Assembly: GCA_029310945.1 (NCBI GenBank)
Contig: JARJFC010000014.1
Location: forward strand, 30,375 to 94,374
Source of the DNA: Leptospira sp. 96542
GTDB taxonomy: Bacteria > Spirochaetota > Leptospiria > Leptospirales > Leptospiraceae
Direction: 5' to 3'
Length of the DNA: 64,000 nucleotides
The notes beneath the pieces were generated by a model that was not told where the DNA came from, made no database searches, and saw only the letters and a program-made list of their open reading frames with translations. The translations under genes and the position numbers were made by a program. Shown here piece by piece: positions 45,453 to 54,843 of this stretch. The first letter of the stretch is position 1. Every line of letters begins with the position of its first letter.

Positions 45453-47785
45453 GCGAAGAAGATAGTATCGACCTTTCAGATACAACAACCGAAAATCCAC
45501 CCAATTCGAAAGAGGACGAATCTGCTGAAAAACCCAGCGCCCAGTCCTATATTTTTTTATCAGATGCAATTGGTAGCCTAACGCCCACTGCACGGTGCAT
45601 CATGGATGAACTGAAAGATTGGCACAAACGAATTGAAAAACACGGAAGTAAAGAAAAACACGCATCCTACCTACTCACTGTCGATAAAATCCCCGAAGCC
45701 TTAGGAAAATACACAAATCTTGGTTCGCAAGGTAAATCAGAAAAAGCCATTTACCAAGCACTCCGCCAAATTTTGGACATTGATCACAGAGGGCAAAACA
45801 GAGTTGCTTACGCCTATCCTTACCTCATCCGCACTGGCAGTAAAATTTCATCCAAAATTGCATTGGCCGCGCCGCAAAACGAAAATAAAACGGATACCCA
45901 ACCTTACAGACAAGCATGTTTTCGTTTTTCGCAGGAGCTCATCAAACTACTACTCGAAAACCGAGGCAAAAAAGGTCGAAACTGGGACGAAGAAAATCCG
46001 GGAGCCATGCTCATCCAAAAAAACAAAGATGGAGTCCCATGGTTATATCCTAAACTTGGATCTCTCGAAGCTGAAATATCTTCCCTGGTAAGAAAGGGTT
46101 TTGGTAACTTACCCCATATCCCCATGCCTGATTTTCTTTCAGACTTTATCAATTTTGCGAAGGATCAAAACCAAGCTCTGACCATTCTTTCAGATTATCA
46201 TATTGTCATTGATGAACTAAACATTTTACCTGATGGAACTTTTAAACGTTTACCAGAAGTTGTGAACCAAATTTTGGCTCATTTGAATGCGCTCGAATTA
46301 TTTGCAAAAGATCACCTAACTAAATTAGCGAAGGAAGCAAATTATGAAGCATTTATCGACAAATTAAACGAATACTCAAGTTCACCTAAGTTCGGTACTC
46401 TGGAAAGTAAAATGAACCCAGAGGAAGAAGTGAAAAAATTCATATCCATAATCGAAAGTTTTCCATTCAGTGCCCTCAAGGGAAACCAAGCGCTAACCAC
46501 AAAAGAAACTGTTGACCTAAGCATTAAAATTCTAAAACGACTAACGGAAGAAAAAGGTTCAGTCCTTACGAGAAAGGATGATAATATCTACAGCACTGTT
46601 AAAAAAGCAGTCATAAGTAAAATTCCAGAACATACAAAAAATCATAATACTTTACTCCGAATCGATTTTGAAGAAGAGGTTGCAAAAGCTGGGATCACTT
46701 CGGAAGAAAAAATCAATGAATACATCAAACGTTTGAAAGACGATGTATTCTCGGAACATTCTTATTACGAAGAAAAAATGCCTGACGGTAAGTCGTTGTA
46801 TTATGTTGTGGACCATGGTTATATGGCGGCGGTCATTCACAAACTTGCCTTCGAAGGAAGAACCAATCCTGAATACAAAAAACAACTCGAGTTTGCAAAA
46901 ACCATAAACAACCGTTTATCAAATCCGAAACACCCAGAACTCAATAATAAATTAAAACCCGACCTCATCGCCAAACTCAATGCAGACGTAAAAAATATGG
47001 AACATGAGGAACTGGAACGAGAGAGAGCAAACGAAATAAGATCTAGGTTCAATGTCATTCCTGGTGTTCTCACCTTCGTCGTGAGTACTTTGATTTTTAT
47101 CACCGGAGCGTATTATTTACGTTCGGCGATTCCTATTTTTTTTGGTGTCCCCTTTTCCATTGCGCTCGGTTTTGTAGCCGCCATTTATTTCCGTGAAAAA
47201 ACAAGTGAAGAAATCAGAGAGGACGTCAGAAACTCAGGAAAATTTTCAGGGGTCACTGATTGGAGTAAACCAAGTGGAAGTTCAGGCGGAAACAGTGGCG
47301 GAAGTTACCAATCTGATGATGATAGTTCTTCTTCTCAAAAAGATGAAAAATTATCAAATATCTACAAAGCTGCCGATAATTTTGTTTTTCCAAAAAAATT
47401 CAATAAAATCACTGACAAGGTTTTGGATCCTAAATCACTTCGTGCGCGTATATACGAAAATATCGATAACATCAAACGGAACAATATGACCTTGGCCAAA
47501 GAGAAAGATTTGGACAAAGTAGCTTCCACAGTGGAGTATGCGGTTTTGCAATCGGTTTCTACCATCCTCGTTCCGGAAGATGTTGCGGTGCGAGATATGC
47601 CGGCAACCATCCTCATCAATCGAAATGATATGAAATCAGCCTTATTTCGCGGTCAATTGGCTGACCATTACCGCGAAGAAATGAATAAAAAGAAATTCGA
47701 TAAAAAATTGGTAAAATACTACACCTATCTCATCAACACTTTGGAGATGGAATACTACCGTTATCTTCCGAAAAAAAGAGTCTAG
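45449..47785 (+). CDS. Large two-helix membrane protein of unknown function
   Basis: 778 residues. I recognise no family. An acidic, disordered N-terminus (1-35) precedes a helical cytoplasmic region (35-520) with many Lys/Glu; two adjacent membrane helices lie at about 535-575 (PGVLTFVVSTLIFITGAYYL and SAIPIFFGVPFSIALGFVA), followed by a low-complexity SGSSGGNSGGSYQSDDDSSS linker (about 610-630) and a basic C-terminal domain. It shares the ATGA junction with avtA and precedes the decarboxylase by 49 bp. The arrangement suggests a helical-hairpin inner-membrane protein with large cytoplasmic domains on both sides. Confidence 0.75.
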   Translation: MSEEDSIDLSDTTTENPPNSKEDESAEKPSAQSYIFLSDAIGSLTPTARCIMDELKDWHKRIEKHGSKEKHASYLLTVDKIPEALGKYTNLGSQGKSEKAIYQALRQILDIDHRGQNRVAYAYPYLIRTGSKISSKIALAAPQNENKTDTQPYRQACFRFSQELIKLLLENRGKKGRNWDEENPGAMLIQKNKDGVPWLYPKLGSLEAEISSLVRKGFGNLPHIPMPDFLSDFINFAKDQNQALTILSDYHIVIDELNILPDGTFKRLPEVVNQILAHLNALELFAKDHLTKLAKEANYEAFIDKLNEYSSSPKFGTLESKMNPEEEVKKFISIIESFPFSALKGNQALTTKETVDLSIKILKRLTEEKGSVLTRKDDNIYSTVKKAVISKIPEHTKNHNTLLRIDFEEEVAKAGITSEEKINEYIKRLKDDVFSEHSYYEEKMPDGKSLYYVVDHGYMAAVIHKLAFEGRTNPEYKKQLEFAKTINNRLSNPKHPELNNKLKPDLIAKLNADVKNMEHEELERERANEIRSRFNVIPGVLTFVVSTLIFITGAYYLRSAIPIFFGVPFSIALGFVAAIYFREKTSEEIREDVRNSGKFSGVTDWSKPSGSSGGNSGGSYQSDDDSSSSQKDEKLSNIYKAADNFVFPKKFNKITDKVLDPKSLRARIYENIDNIKRNNMTLAKEKDLDKVASTVEYAVLQSVSTILVPEDVAVRDMPATILINRNDMKSALFRGQLADHYREEMNKKKFDKKLVKYYTYLINTLEMEYYRYLPKKRV

Positions 47786-47834
47786 TTTATAAAATAATTT
47801 GATTCTCTGGGGACTGGTTCTCCTATGGAGTTTG

Positions 47835-50099
47835 ATGTATCAAAACGGTATCGTACAATTTCCTATCATCATCATTGATGAAGATTTTCGTTCTGAGAAC
47901 GCAAGTGGTCTTGGCATTCGAGCTTTGGCTAAGTCTTTGGAAGCAGAAGGTGTGGAGGTGCTTGGTGTCACAAGTTATGGCGACCTCACAAGTTTTGTCC
48001 AACAACAAAGTAGGGCTTGTGCTTTCATTCTATCCATTGACGATGAAGAGTTCACACCTGAAAAGGAAGGTGAAGTTCCAGAAAGTTTGCGACAACTGAA
48101 AGACTTTGTCACCCAAGTACGACACCGTAATGCAGACATACCTTTGTTTTTATACGGCGAAACCAGAACCAGTCGCCATATCCCCAATAGCATTCTAAAA
48201 GAACTCCATGGTTTTATTCATATGTATGAGGACACACCTGAGTTTGTGGCTCGAACCATTCTAAGGGAAGTAAAATCCTATTTAGATAGTTTACCGCCAC
48301 CTTTTTTTCGCGCCCTCACCCAATATGCACATGACGGGAGTTATAGCTGGCATTGCCCAGGTCACTCTGGTGGTGTTGCATTTTTAAAAAGTCCTGTGGG
48401 GCAAATGTTTCATCAATTTTTTGGAGAAAACATGCTGCGGGCTGACGTTTGTAATGCGGTTGATGAACTCGGTCAACTCCTAGACCATACAGGTCCGATT
48501 TCAGCAAGTGAAAGGAACGCAGCACGTATTTTTCAATGTGATAGTTTATACTTTGTTACCAATGGAACTTCAACTTCCAATAAAATTGTTTGGCATAGTG
48601 TGGTTGCCCCTGGGGATGTTGTGATCGTTGACCGCAATTGCCACAAAAGTATACTCCATGCAATTACCATGACGGGAGCCATTCCTGTATTTCTCATGCC
48701 CACACGAAACCATTTTGGAATCATAGGCCCCATTCCCAAATCTGAATTCAGTTGGGAAAACATCCAAAAAAAAATCGCAGAACATCCGTTTGCAAAACAT
48801 GTTAAAGGCAAACCGAGAGTACTCACAATCACACAGAGTACCTACGACGGGATTTTATACAACGTAGAAGACATCAAACAAGAATTAGATGGCAAAATTT
48901 CCACTCTACATTTTGATGAAGCCTGGCTACCCCACGCAGCCTTCCACCGTTTTTATTCTGGCATGCATGCCATTGGTTCTGACAGACCAAGGCCAAAACA
49001 CAGCATGATTTTTGCCACTCAATCAACGCATAAACTCCTCGCGGGTCTTTCACAAGCAAGCCAGATCTTAGTGCAAAACAGTGAAACAGAAACTCTCGAT
49101 AGAAATCTATTCAATGAAGCATTTTTGATGCACACAAGTACGAGCCCACAGTATGCCATCATCGCCAGTTGTGATGTGGCAGCGGCCATGATGGAATCGC
49201 CTGGTGGCAATGCCCTCGTGGAAGAATCCATTACGGAGGCTCTCGATTTTCGCCGGGCCATGCGCAAGGTAGACGAAGAATTAGAGGAAGACTGGTGGTT
49301 CAGTGTTTGGGGTCCAGACGCATTGGCAGAAGAGGGATCAGGAGAACGTAACGATTGGTTCCTGCGCGATAATGACCGTTGGCATGGTTTTGGAGATATT
49401 GCCGAAGGTTTTAATATGCTTGATCCCATCAAAGCGACCGTCATCACCCCAGGTATGAGTGTGGAAGGTGAGTTTGCTGATTGGGGGATTCCCGCTCTAA
49501 TCCTAACAAAGTATCTCGCCGAACACGGGATCATTGTAGAAAAAACAGGACTTTATAGTTTTTTTATCATGTTCACCATTGGAATCACCAAAGGTCGTTG
49601 GAATACGATGGTCACCGAATTACAACAGTTCAAAGATGACTACGATGCAAACCAACCACTCTGGAGGGTGATGCCAAAATTTACGGCTGCCTATCCAAAA
49701 TACGACCGCATCGGTTTGCGAGATCTTTGTCAATCGATGCACGAAGTTTACAGAGCCAATAATATTTCCCACCTAACAACTGAGATGTATTTAAGCCCGA
49801 TGATTCCAGCAATGAAACCATCCGAAGCCTTTGCAAAAATGGCTCATAGGGACATCGAAAGAGTTCCGATCGATGAACTGGAGGGACGCATAACGTCCGT
49901 TTTACTGACGCCCTACCCTCCTGGGATTCCCCTCCTCATTCCAGGTGAAAAATTCAATTTAACCATCATTCGGTATTTACAATTCGCACGGGAATTTAAC
50001 GCGAAGTTTCCAGGTTTTGAAACAGACATCCACGGACTTGTGGAAGAAAAATCAGAAACGGGGACAATGAGTTATTTTGTGGACTGTGTGTTGGAATAA
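47835..50099 (+). CDS. Lysine/arginine/ornithine decarboxylase (biodegradative type)
   Basis: 754 residues from ATG 47835, behind TGGAG; the open frame reaches TTG 47799 but its extra residues look non-native. Wing domain (FPIIIIDEDFRSENASG), then the fold-type-I PLP core: CPGHSGGVAFLKSP, AVDELGQLLDHTGP, VDRNCHKSILHAI, LHFDEAWLPHAAFH and the PLP lysine at residue 400 in STHKLLAGLSQAS. The C-terminal domain has PYPPGIPLLIPGE. It forms cadaverine, agmatine or putrescine. The core most resembles lysine decarboxylases of the Pseudomonas LdcA kind, which is a recollection to be checked. It may support acid stress or polyamine supply. Confidence 0.92.
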   Translation: MYQNGIVQFPIIIIDEDFRSENASGLGIRALAKSLEAEGVEVLGVTSYGDLTSFVQQQSRACAFILSIDDEEFTPEKEGEVPESLRQLKDFVTQVRHRNADIPLFLYGETRTSRHIPNSILKELHGFIHMYEDTPEFVARTILREVKSYLDSLPPPFFRALTQYAHDGSYSWHCPGHSGGVAFLKSPVGQMFHQFFGENMLRADVCNAVDELGQLLDHTGPISASERNAARIFQCDSLYFVTNGTSTSNKIVWHSVVAPGDVVIVDRNCHKSILHAITMTGAIPVFLMPTRNHFGIIGPIPKSEFSWENIQKKIAEHPFAKHVKGKPRVLTITQSTYDGILYNVEDIKQELDGKISTLHFDEAWLPHAAFHRFYSGMHAIGSDRPRPKHSMIFATQSTHKLLAGLSQASQILVQNSETETLDRNLFNEAFLMHTSTSPQYAIIASCDVAAAMMESPGGNALVEESITEALDFRRAMRKVDEELEEDWWFSVWGPDALAEEGSGERNDWFLRDNDRWHGFGDIAEGFNMLDPIKATVITPGMSVEGEFADWGIPALILTKYLAEHGIIVEKTGLYSFFIMFTIGITKGRWNTMVTELQQFKDDYDANQPLWRVMPKFTAAYPKYDRIGLRDLCQSMHEVYRANNISHLTTEMYLSPMIPAMKPSEAFAKMAHRDIERVPIDELEGRITSVLLTPYPPGIPLLIPGEKFNLTIIRYLQFAREFNAKFPGFETDIHGLVEEKSETGTMSYFVDCVLE

Positions 50100-50101
50100 C
50101 C

Positions 50102-50716
50102 TCATTCCCATTCCACCATCCGTACTACATCTTTAAGACAATCCTCTCTAGTGAGGGCATTGTTTTTGACTGCAGGAAGACCCGAATACCAAGACCCGTC
50201 TGGGTATTTGAGGTCGATCCAATAGGAATAAAGTATGGCAACTCCGTTATTATTTTTGATTTCAAAATTCAAAAGTTTTAAATCGGCAAGGCCAGTATCT
50301 TTATAAAAAGTTTCACCCGCTTTGGTTCGGATCCGAATCTTTTTGGGAACCACTTCAAAACTCATCCCTTTTTTTTCTTCGCGTTTTTGTTTGAGTTCCC
50401 ACGAATCAATTTTGATGGAACCAAGTTCACCCAAGTTTAATTTTTTTTTGTACAAAATCCCGTCTTTGTTGTGCTCAAAGGATATGGTTTCGATCGAACT
50501 CGGCGACTCCCCCCGCACCGTCCTTCCGTCACATAGTGTTAGGTTCAGAACAACAAATTCTTTTTTTTCATTTGCGGGTTTTTCTTCCTTTTTCTCTTCA
50601 AAATTCAGAACAGGAGCATTGGGTTCTTTGGGTAGGCGGGGTTCGCCAGATAAAGTTTGGAAAATTAGAACGAGTGGCAGACAAAGAAAGAGTCGCAAGA
50701 GAGAAGAGAATTCCAT
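50102..50716 (-). CDS. Secreted protein of unknown function
   Basis: 204 residues from ATG 50716, preferred because AAAGG lies seven bases upstream; the open frame reaches 50734. A signal peptide is present (SLLRLFLCLPLVLIFQTLSG), then a charged Lys/Glu linker (EEKKEEKPANEKKEF), a beta-rich domain (VVLNLTLCDGRTVRGE) and YSYWIDLKYPDGSWYSGLP. I recognise no family. It is divergent from the CaCA exchanger with only 16 bp between starts, and convergent with the decarboxylase (2 bp apart). Confidence 0.72.
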   Translation of the reverse strand: MEFSSLLRLFLCLPLVLIFQTLSGEPRLPKEPNAPVLNFEEKKEEKPANEKKEFVVLNLTLCDGRTVRGESPSSIETISFEHNKDGILYKKKLNLGELGSIKIDSWELKQKREEKKGMSFEVVPKKIRIRTKAGETFYKDTGLADLKLLNFEIKNNNGVAILYSYWIDLKYPDGSWYSGLPAVKNNALTREDCLKDVVRMVEWE

Positions 50717-50732
50717 ATCTTGACCTTTATCC

Positions 50733-51767
50733 ATGGATGCATATTTAACCGCAACATTTCAAAACCTCCCCTTACCCATTCTCATTCTCGTCATTTTGGG
50801 ATCCATTTTGGTTCTTGGCAAAGCAGCCGATGTACTTGTGGATGAGGCTGTGTCCATATCCGCCCGTTCAGGTGTTCCTAAAATGATCATCGGTGCTACC
50901 ATCATAAGCCTTGGCACCACACTCCCCGAAGTCTCCGTTTCTGTTCTCTCTGCACTAGAGGGAAACCCTGGCATTGCCCTTGGAAATGCAGTTGGATCCA
51001 TCATTTGTGATACGGGACTCATTTTAGGAATCGCCATCCTAATCTCACCACCTGACATCGACAAACGATTGGTGAATCGGCAAGGTTGGATCCAAGTGGG
51101 TGCCGGGTTTTTACTCGTATTTGCTGCGCTTCCTTTTTCCAATCTTTCGAAAGTGTTTGAAACAGGTGGGCGAATCGAACAAGGCATTGGTTTTGTGTTT
51201 TTGGTGTTACTCGCATTTTATATTTATTTGAGCATTCGCTGGTCACGAAATAAACCAGGCGACCTGGAAGCAGGCATTGACGACACAACAGAATACAATG
51301 ATTCACCGATTTATGTTGTACTTTTCAAACTTATCGTTGCCATAACACTTGTCATCCTTTCTTCCAAAGTCCTCATCCCCTCTGTCCAAGAAACGGCAAT
51401 TCGGCTATCCATCCCCGAATCCATCATAGGTGCCACTCTGGTTGCATTTGGAACTTCGCTTCCAGAACTGGTCACAGCCATACAAGCTTCGAGAAGGGGG
51501 CACTCCGAACTTGCTGTGGGAAATATCATTGGAGCAGACATTCTGAACGTCCTCTTTGTTGCGGGAGCCTCTGCGGCAGTGACCAAGCAAGGCCTGGAAG
51601 CCCCTAAAAATTTCTTTATGTTTTATTTTCCGGCCATGCTCATTGTTCTCATACTCTTTCGTTTGGGCATACATTTTTCAAAAGATAAAATAAGACGTCC
51701 GTTTGGTGTATTTTTACTTTTCATTTATGTGGTGGCCACAGTGGCAGGTTATTTTTTCAAAGGCTGA
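50733..51767 (+). CDS. CaCA-family sodium/calcium exchanger
   Basis: 344 residues, about ten membrane helices. Both alpha repeats are plain: SLGTTLPEVSVSVLSALEGN with GNAVGSIICDTGLILGIA, and AFGTSLPELVTAIQASRRGH with GNIIGADILNVLFVAGAS. These inverted repeats carry the ion-binding Glu and Asn/Asp of CaCA transporters (YrbG-like). It probably exports calcium against sodium or protons; the ion cannot be fixed from sequence. The last 19 bases overlap the convergent dprA. Confidence 0.93.
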   Translation: MDAYLTATFQNLPLPILILVILGSILVLGKAADVLVDEAVSISARSGVPKMIIGATIISLGTTLPEVSVSVLSALEGNPGIALGNAVGSIICDTGLILGIAILISPPDIDKRLVNRQGWIQVGAGFLLVFAALPFSNLSKVFETGGRIEQGIGFVFLVLLAFYIYLSIRWSRNKPGDLEAGIDDTTEYNDSPIYVVLFKLIVAITLVILSSKVLIPSVQETAIRLSIPESIIGATLVAFGTSLPELVTAIQASRRGHSELAVGNIIGADILNVLFVAGASAAVTKQGLEAPKNFFMFYFPAMLIVLILFRLGIHFSKDKIRRPFGVFLLFIYVVATVAGYFFKG

Positions 51768-52678
51768 TGGCACGAATCACCCCCCAAACTTTTTTGGGGG
51801 GATCGGCTTTGTTTCCTCCAAGATTCATAACCTATGATTTCCGAATCTCCTTGTTTTTCTGTTAGTTCATATCCAAGCAAAATTTCATTTTGGATTTTGA
51901 TCGCACCATCCCTGATGAGGAGTTTGCCTCCCTCATTGTCAAATTGAGAAGGATGGTCAAAAACATAAATTTCTCTATTTTCATCCATGGCAGCTTTGGC
52001 GGTAAAAATAGTTCCTGATTTTTTGCCCGACTCCATGATGTACACTCTTTCTGCCAAACCAGCAATCACGCGGTTTCGTTTGGGGAAAGTCCAACGCGCA
52101 GGTTTCACATCCAAAATAAATTCTGTAACAAGAAGGTTTTGGTTATTTGATTTGATGGTTTTGTATAAATCCCTATTTCCAGGAGGGTATTCTTCGGTGA
52201 TGGGTGTACCCAAAACCCCTATGACATTTGAGCCTTCTTTTAAGGCAGTTTCAAAAACTTTTCTGTCGATACCGAGCGCCAACCCAGAAACAAACGTTAC
52301 AGATTCCTTAACCAAATGCACAACAAGAGATTCGGTCGCCTTTAAAGATATAGGAGATGCTTTTCTTGTACCCACAATGGCCAAACAAGTATTAGAGAGT
52401 AGATCCGTGTTACCAAGGCATGCGAGAACCAAGGGTGGATCGTAAATTTCTTTTAGTAGCGGTGGGTAAATTGGATCAAAAATAGCAATAATTTGGATGT
52501 TTTTTGGATTTGTTTCCCGCCAAACTTTGGCCATACGCTCAATGTTCTCATATAAACTTTTATCAAAGTATTGGGAGAGGAATGAATGGATAGAACCCAA
52601 ACCATCAAATTTACTCCAATGATTTGTTTTACGTAAAAACGAAGTTACTTTGGGATGGGATAAAACAAGGGGATCCAT
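51749..52678 (-). CDS. dprA: DNA-processing protein DprA
   Basis: 309 residues. It loads RecA on incoming single-stranded DNA during natural transformation. Rossmann-like core: CLAIVGTRKASPISLKATES, FVSGLALGIDRKVFETAL, VIGVLGTPITEEYPPGNRDL, FPKRNRVIAGLAERVYIMES, KSGTIFTAKAAMDENREIYV. The arginines in TRK and FPKRNR belong to the single-strand DNA site. Usually an N-terminal SAM-like and a C-terminal winged-helix domain flank the core; here the C-terminus is short. The 3' end overlaps the exchanger gene by 19 bp. Confidence 0.93.
   Translation of the reverse strand: MDPLVLSHPKVTSFLRKTNHWSKFDGLGSIHSFLSQYFDKSLYENIERMAKVWRETNPKNIQIIAIFDPIYPPLLKEIYDPPLVLACLGNTDLLSNTCLAIVGTRKASPISLKATESLVVHLVKESVTFVSGLALGIDRKVFETALKEGSNVIGVLGTPITEEYPPGNRDLYKTIKSNNQNLLVTEFILDVKPARWTFPKRNRVIAGLAERVYIMESGKKSGTIFTAKAAMDENREIYVFDHPSQFDNEGGKLLIRDGAIKIQNEILLGYELTEKQGDSEIIGYESWRKQSRSPQKSLGGDSCHQPLKK
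51780..51801 (+). terminator. GC-rich hairpin just after the exchanger stop, inside dprA
   Basis: CCCCCCAAA at 51780-51788 pairs with TTTGGGGGG at 51793-51801 around CTTT. It lies 12 bp after the exchanger stop, within the 3' coding end of dprA on the other strand. There is no T-run, so termination on the plus strand is plausible but unproven. Confidence 0.5.
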
Positions 52679-52693
52679 CCCAAATGATGGTTT

Positions 52694-53593
52694 TTAATTC
52701 TTATTTTGGTTTCCGATTTGTTTCAAATTTTGAATTACATTCTGGTAGGACGGATTTTCCTCCAAACTCTCTCGTATAGCACCCGCATTTTTCATTTCTT
52801 CCAAAATACCTTTGATGCGAATGTACTCTTCATTTGCTTGGGATACCTTTCCAATTTGGTATAAAAAATTTGCCCGGGCAAAACGACTTGGTACGTTATA
52901 AGGTTCCTTTTGTAAAATTTGATCCAAGAGTGAAAACGCAATTTCCACTTCGTTGAAACCGTCAGAAGTTTTGCCATTCCAACTCTCATTTTTTAATGAT
53001 GAATCAAAATAAAGGAGAGCCAATTGGAATGGGAAACGAGTGTCGTCTTTATCTAGTCTGACCAATTGTTTGAATAGGGTCACCGCACGGACGCGCCTCT
53101 TTGGTTCCCAACCCATATCTTTGGATGCGTTTGCATAGGCAACAGCTGTTTCGTATAATAGTTGCTTATCGAGTTTTCCTGTTTGAATCGCCTTTTCAAA
53201 ATACGGCAAAGCCAATTCGTAAGAATGGATTTCATAACCTTTTTGGCCATCGTTTTGTATTGAGTTCTGAATGGCCTCTTCGTAGTATTCACTTCCTTTT
53301 TCAGACGAGCCTGCCCTCATATAAGCCCGTGCAATCTTCCAAGACAGAGCAGCTGTTTGGTTGGATTTTTGCACCATTTTGCGAATGCGTTTTTCCAACT
53401 CCTCAATTTCGGCCTCTTCCAATTCCAATTTTTCTTTCCAATTGACGATGTCTTTTTCTGTTGTTTCGGCACCAATTTTCTTTTTATAGCGAGACTCTGT
53501 GATGGATTTTAACTTATCACAGCCAAAAACCCCCAAAACCAAAAGAGAAATTGCGAGCCAGGTGAGTGAGAATTTTTTCTTTTTTGGTTCCAT
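52694..53593 (-). CDS. TPR-repeat lipoprotein
   Basis: 299 residues. A signal segment (WLAISLLVLGVFGC) ends in a lipobox Cys at position 25. A coiled-coil stretch follows (WKEKLELEEAEIEELEKRIR, about 50-75), then TPR-like helix pairs: AALSWKIARAYMRAGSSEKG, YELALPYFEKAIQTGKLDKQ and PSRFARANFLYQIGKVSQA. It likely acts as a periplasmic scaffold. It lies directly upstream of dprA on the same strand, 15 bp apart, and may be co-transcribed with it. Specific partners unknown. Confidence 0.83.
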   Translation of the reverse strand: MEPKKKKFSLTWLAISLLVLGVFGCDKLKSITESRYKKKIGAETTEKDIVNWKEKLELEEAEIEELEKRIRKMVQKSNQTAALSWKIARAYMRAGSSEKGSEYYEEAIQNSIQNDGQKGYEIHSYELALPYFEKAIQTGKLDKQLLYETAVAYANASKDMGWEPKRRVRAVTLFKQLVRLDKDDTRFPFQLALLYFDSSLKNESWNGKTSDGFNEVEIAFSLLDQILQKEPYNVPSRFARANFLYQIGKVSQANEEYIRIKGILEEMKNAGAIRESLEENPSYQNVIQNLKQIGNQNKN

Positions 53594-53643
53594 GGGTTCG
53601 ATTTTAGTTTCTTTCTTTTGCCTGAAAAGAAAAAAATGTGATT

Positions 53644-54072
53644 ATGTCCCATGGAATTCGGAACCTGAACGAATCTGATTTGGCAAACCTTTTGTCTTGG
53701 GAATCACTCTGTTTCCCTGGCGAAGAGTGGACCGAAAAAATGATGCGAACCCACCTCGAATTCCACCCTGGTTTTGTTTTGGAAGATGCCAATCCCGTTG
53801 CTTACAGCCTTGTTTGCGAAACCCCATGGGAAATTGAAATCTTCCGTATCGCAAGTCTCCCTCAATTTCGAAATTTAGGTTTTGCATCTACCCTCATTAG
53901 AGAATTGATTTCAAAATTTCCAACTAAGGATTTTTTTTTGGAAGTAAAAGAATCTAATTCAATTGCGTACAAATTGTACCGTAAATTGAATTTCGAAGAA
54001 TTAGAAAGACGAAAAAATTATTACCCAGATGGATCCACAGCTATCTTAATGAAAAGGAAATTCACAGAATGA
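53644..54072 (+). CDS. rimI: GNAT acetyltransferase, RimI-like
   Basis: 142 residues from ATG 53644; GTG 53638 is an alternative. RimI acetylates the N-terminus of ribosomal protein S18. Acetyl-CoA motif: IEIFRIASLPQFRNLGFAST, LIRELI, then FLEVKESNSIAYKLYRKLNF and ELERRKNYYPDGSTAILMKR, matching the LEVR-x-SN-x-A-x-x-LYxxxGF and YY-x-DGxDAxxM tail of RimI. The Q-x-x-G-x-A acetyl-CoA loop is a variant (QFRNLGFA). The 3' end overlaps the SDR gene as ATGA. Confidence 0.83.
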   Translation: MSHGIRNLNESDLANLLSWESLCFPGEEWTEKMMRTHLEFHPGFVLEDANPVAYSLVCETPWEIEIFRIASLPQFRNLGFASTLIRELISKFPTKDFFLEVKESNSIAYKLYRKLNFEELERRKNYYPDGSTAILMKRKFTE

Positions 54073-54842
54073 AAAACGCTTATGTAACAGGTGCTTCCCA
54101 AGGAATTGGCAAAGAATTTGTCCGTGCCCTTTGTAAAAATTATAATGTATTTTTGATTTCACGTTCTGAATCAGATTTAAAAAAAGTAATACTAGAATTG
54201 GAACCTAGCAGCCGAGGTATGTTAAAGTATTTTTCTTTTGACCTAACTAAAAAAAAGGATCAGGAAGAACTTTCTCATATCATTTCAAAGGACAAAGACT
54301 TTGAAATGTTGGTAAACAATGCCGGTTTCGGAACGGTTGGTGAGTTTGCCAATTTAGATTTAGAAAAAGAACTGGAAGAAATTAATTTGAATGTCAAAGC
54401 CCTTGTAACACTTTCTCACACCGCTTTGAATAGTTTTAAAAAAAATAAAAAAGGATATCTAGTCAATGTTGCCTCTATAGCAGGTTATTTACCTGCTCCA
54501 GGCAGCGCAATTTATGCGGCAACCAAAGCGTTCGTAAAATCATTTACAGAATCCATTTACGAAGAAGCAAAACCATTTGGAATCCATGTACAAGCGTTAT
54601 GCCCTGGCCTCACACATTCCGATTTCCACCAAAGAGCGGGCATTAAAAAATCTAAGTATCCCGATTTTATGTGGCAATCTGCAGAGGACGTCGTCGAAGA
54701 ATCATTGACCGCCCTCAAATACAACCAGGCAGTCTGTATCACAGGCTCTGTGAACCAAGGAGCCATTACCATTGCTGAACTCATTCCAAGAGGTTTACTC
54801 AGACGTATCAGCGGAAAATTTCTAACTCTCGACGGAAAGTAA
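54069..54842 (+). CDS. Short-chain dehydrogenase/reductase
   Basis: 257 residues. NAD(P)-binding loop VTGASQGIGKEFVRAL, followed by VNNAGFGTVGEF, the catalytic Ser in VNVASIAGYLPAPG, and YAATKAF with Tyr and Lys in their usual spacing. The C-terminal part (CPGLTHSDFHQRAG) fits DltE/YqjQ-type classical SDRs. The substrate is unknown. It overlaps rimI by ATGA and is followed one base later by DUF445. Confidence 0.9.
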   Translation: MKNAYVTGASQGIGKEFVRALCKNYNVFLISRSESDLKKVILELEPSSRGMLKYFSFDLTKKKDQEELSHIISKDKDFEMLVNNAGFGTVGEFANLDLEKELEEINLNVKALVTLSHTALNSFKKNKKGYLVNVASIAGYLPAPGSAIYAATKAFVKSFTESIYEEAKPFGIHVQALCPGLTHSDFHQRAGIKKSKYPDFMWQSAEDVVEESLTALKYNQAVCITGSVNQGAITIAELIPRGLLRRISGKFLTLDGK

Positions 54843-54843
54843 T

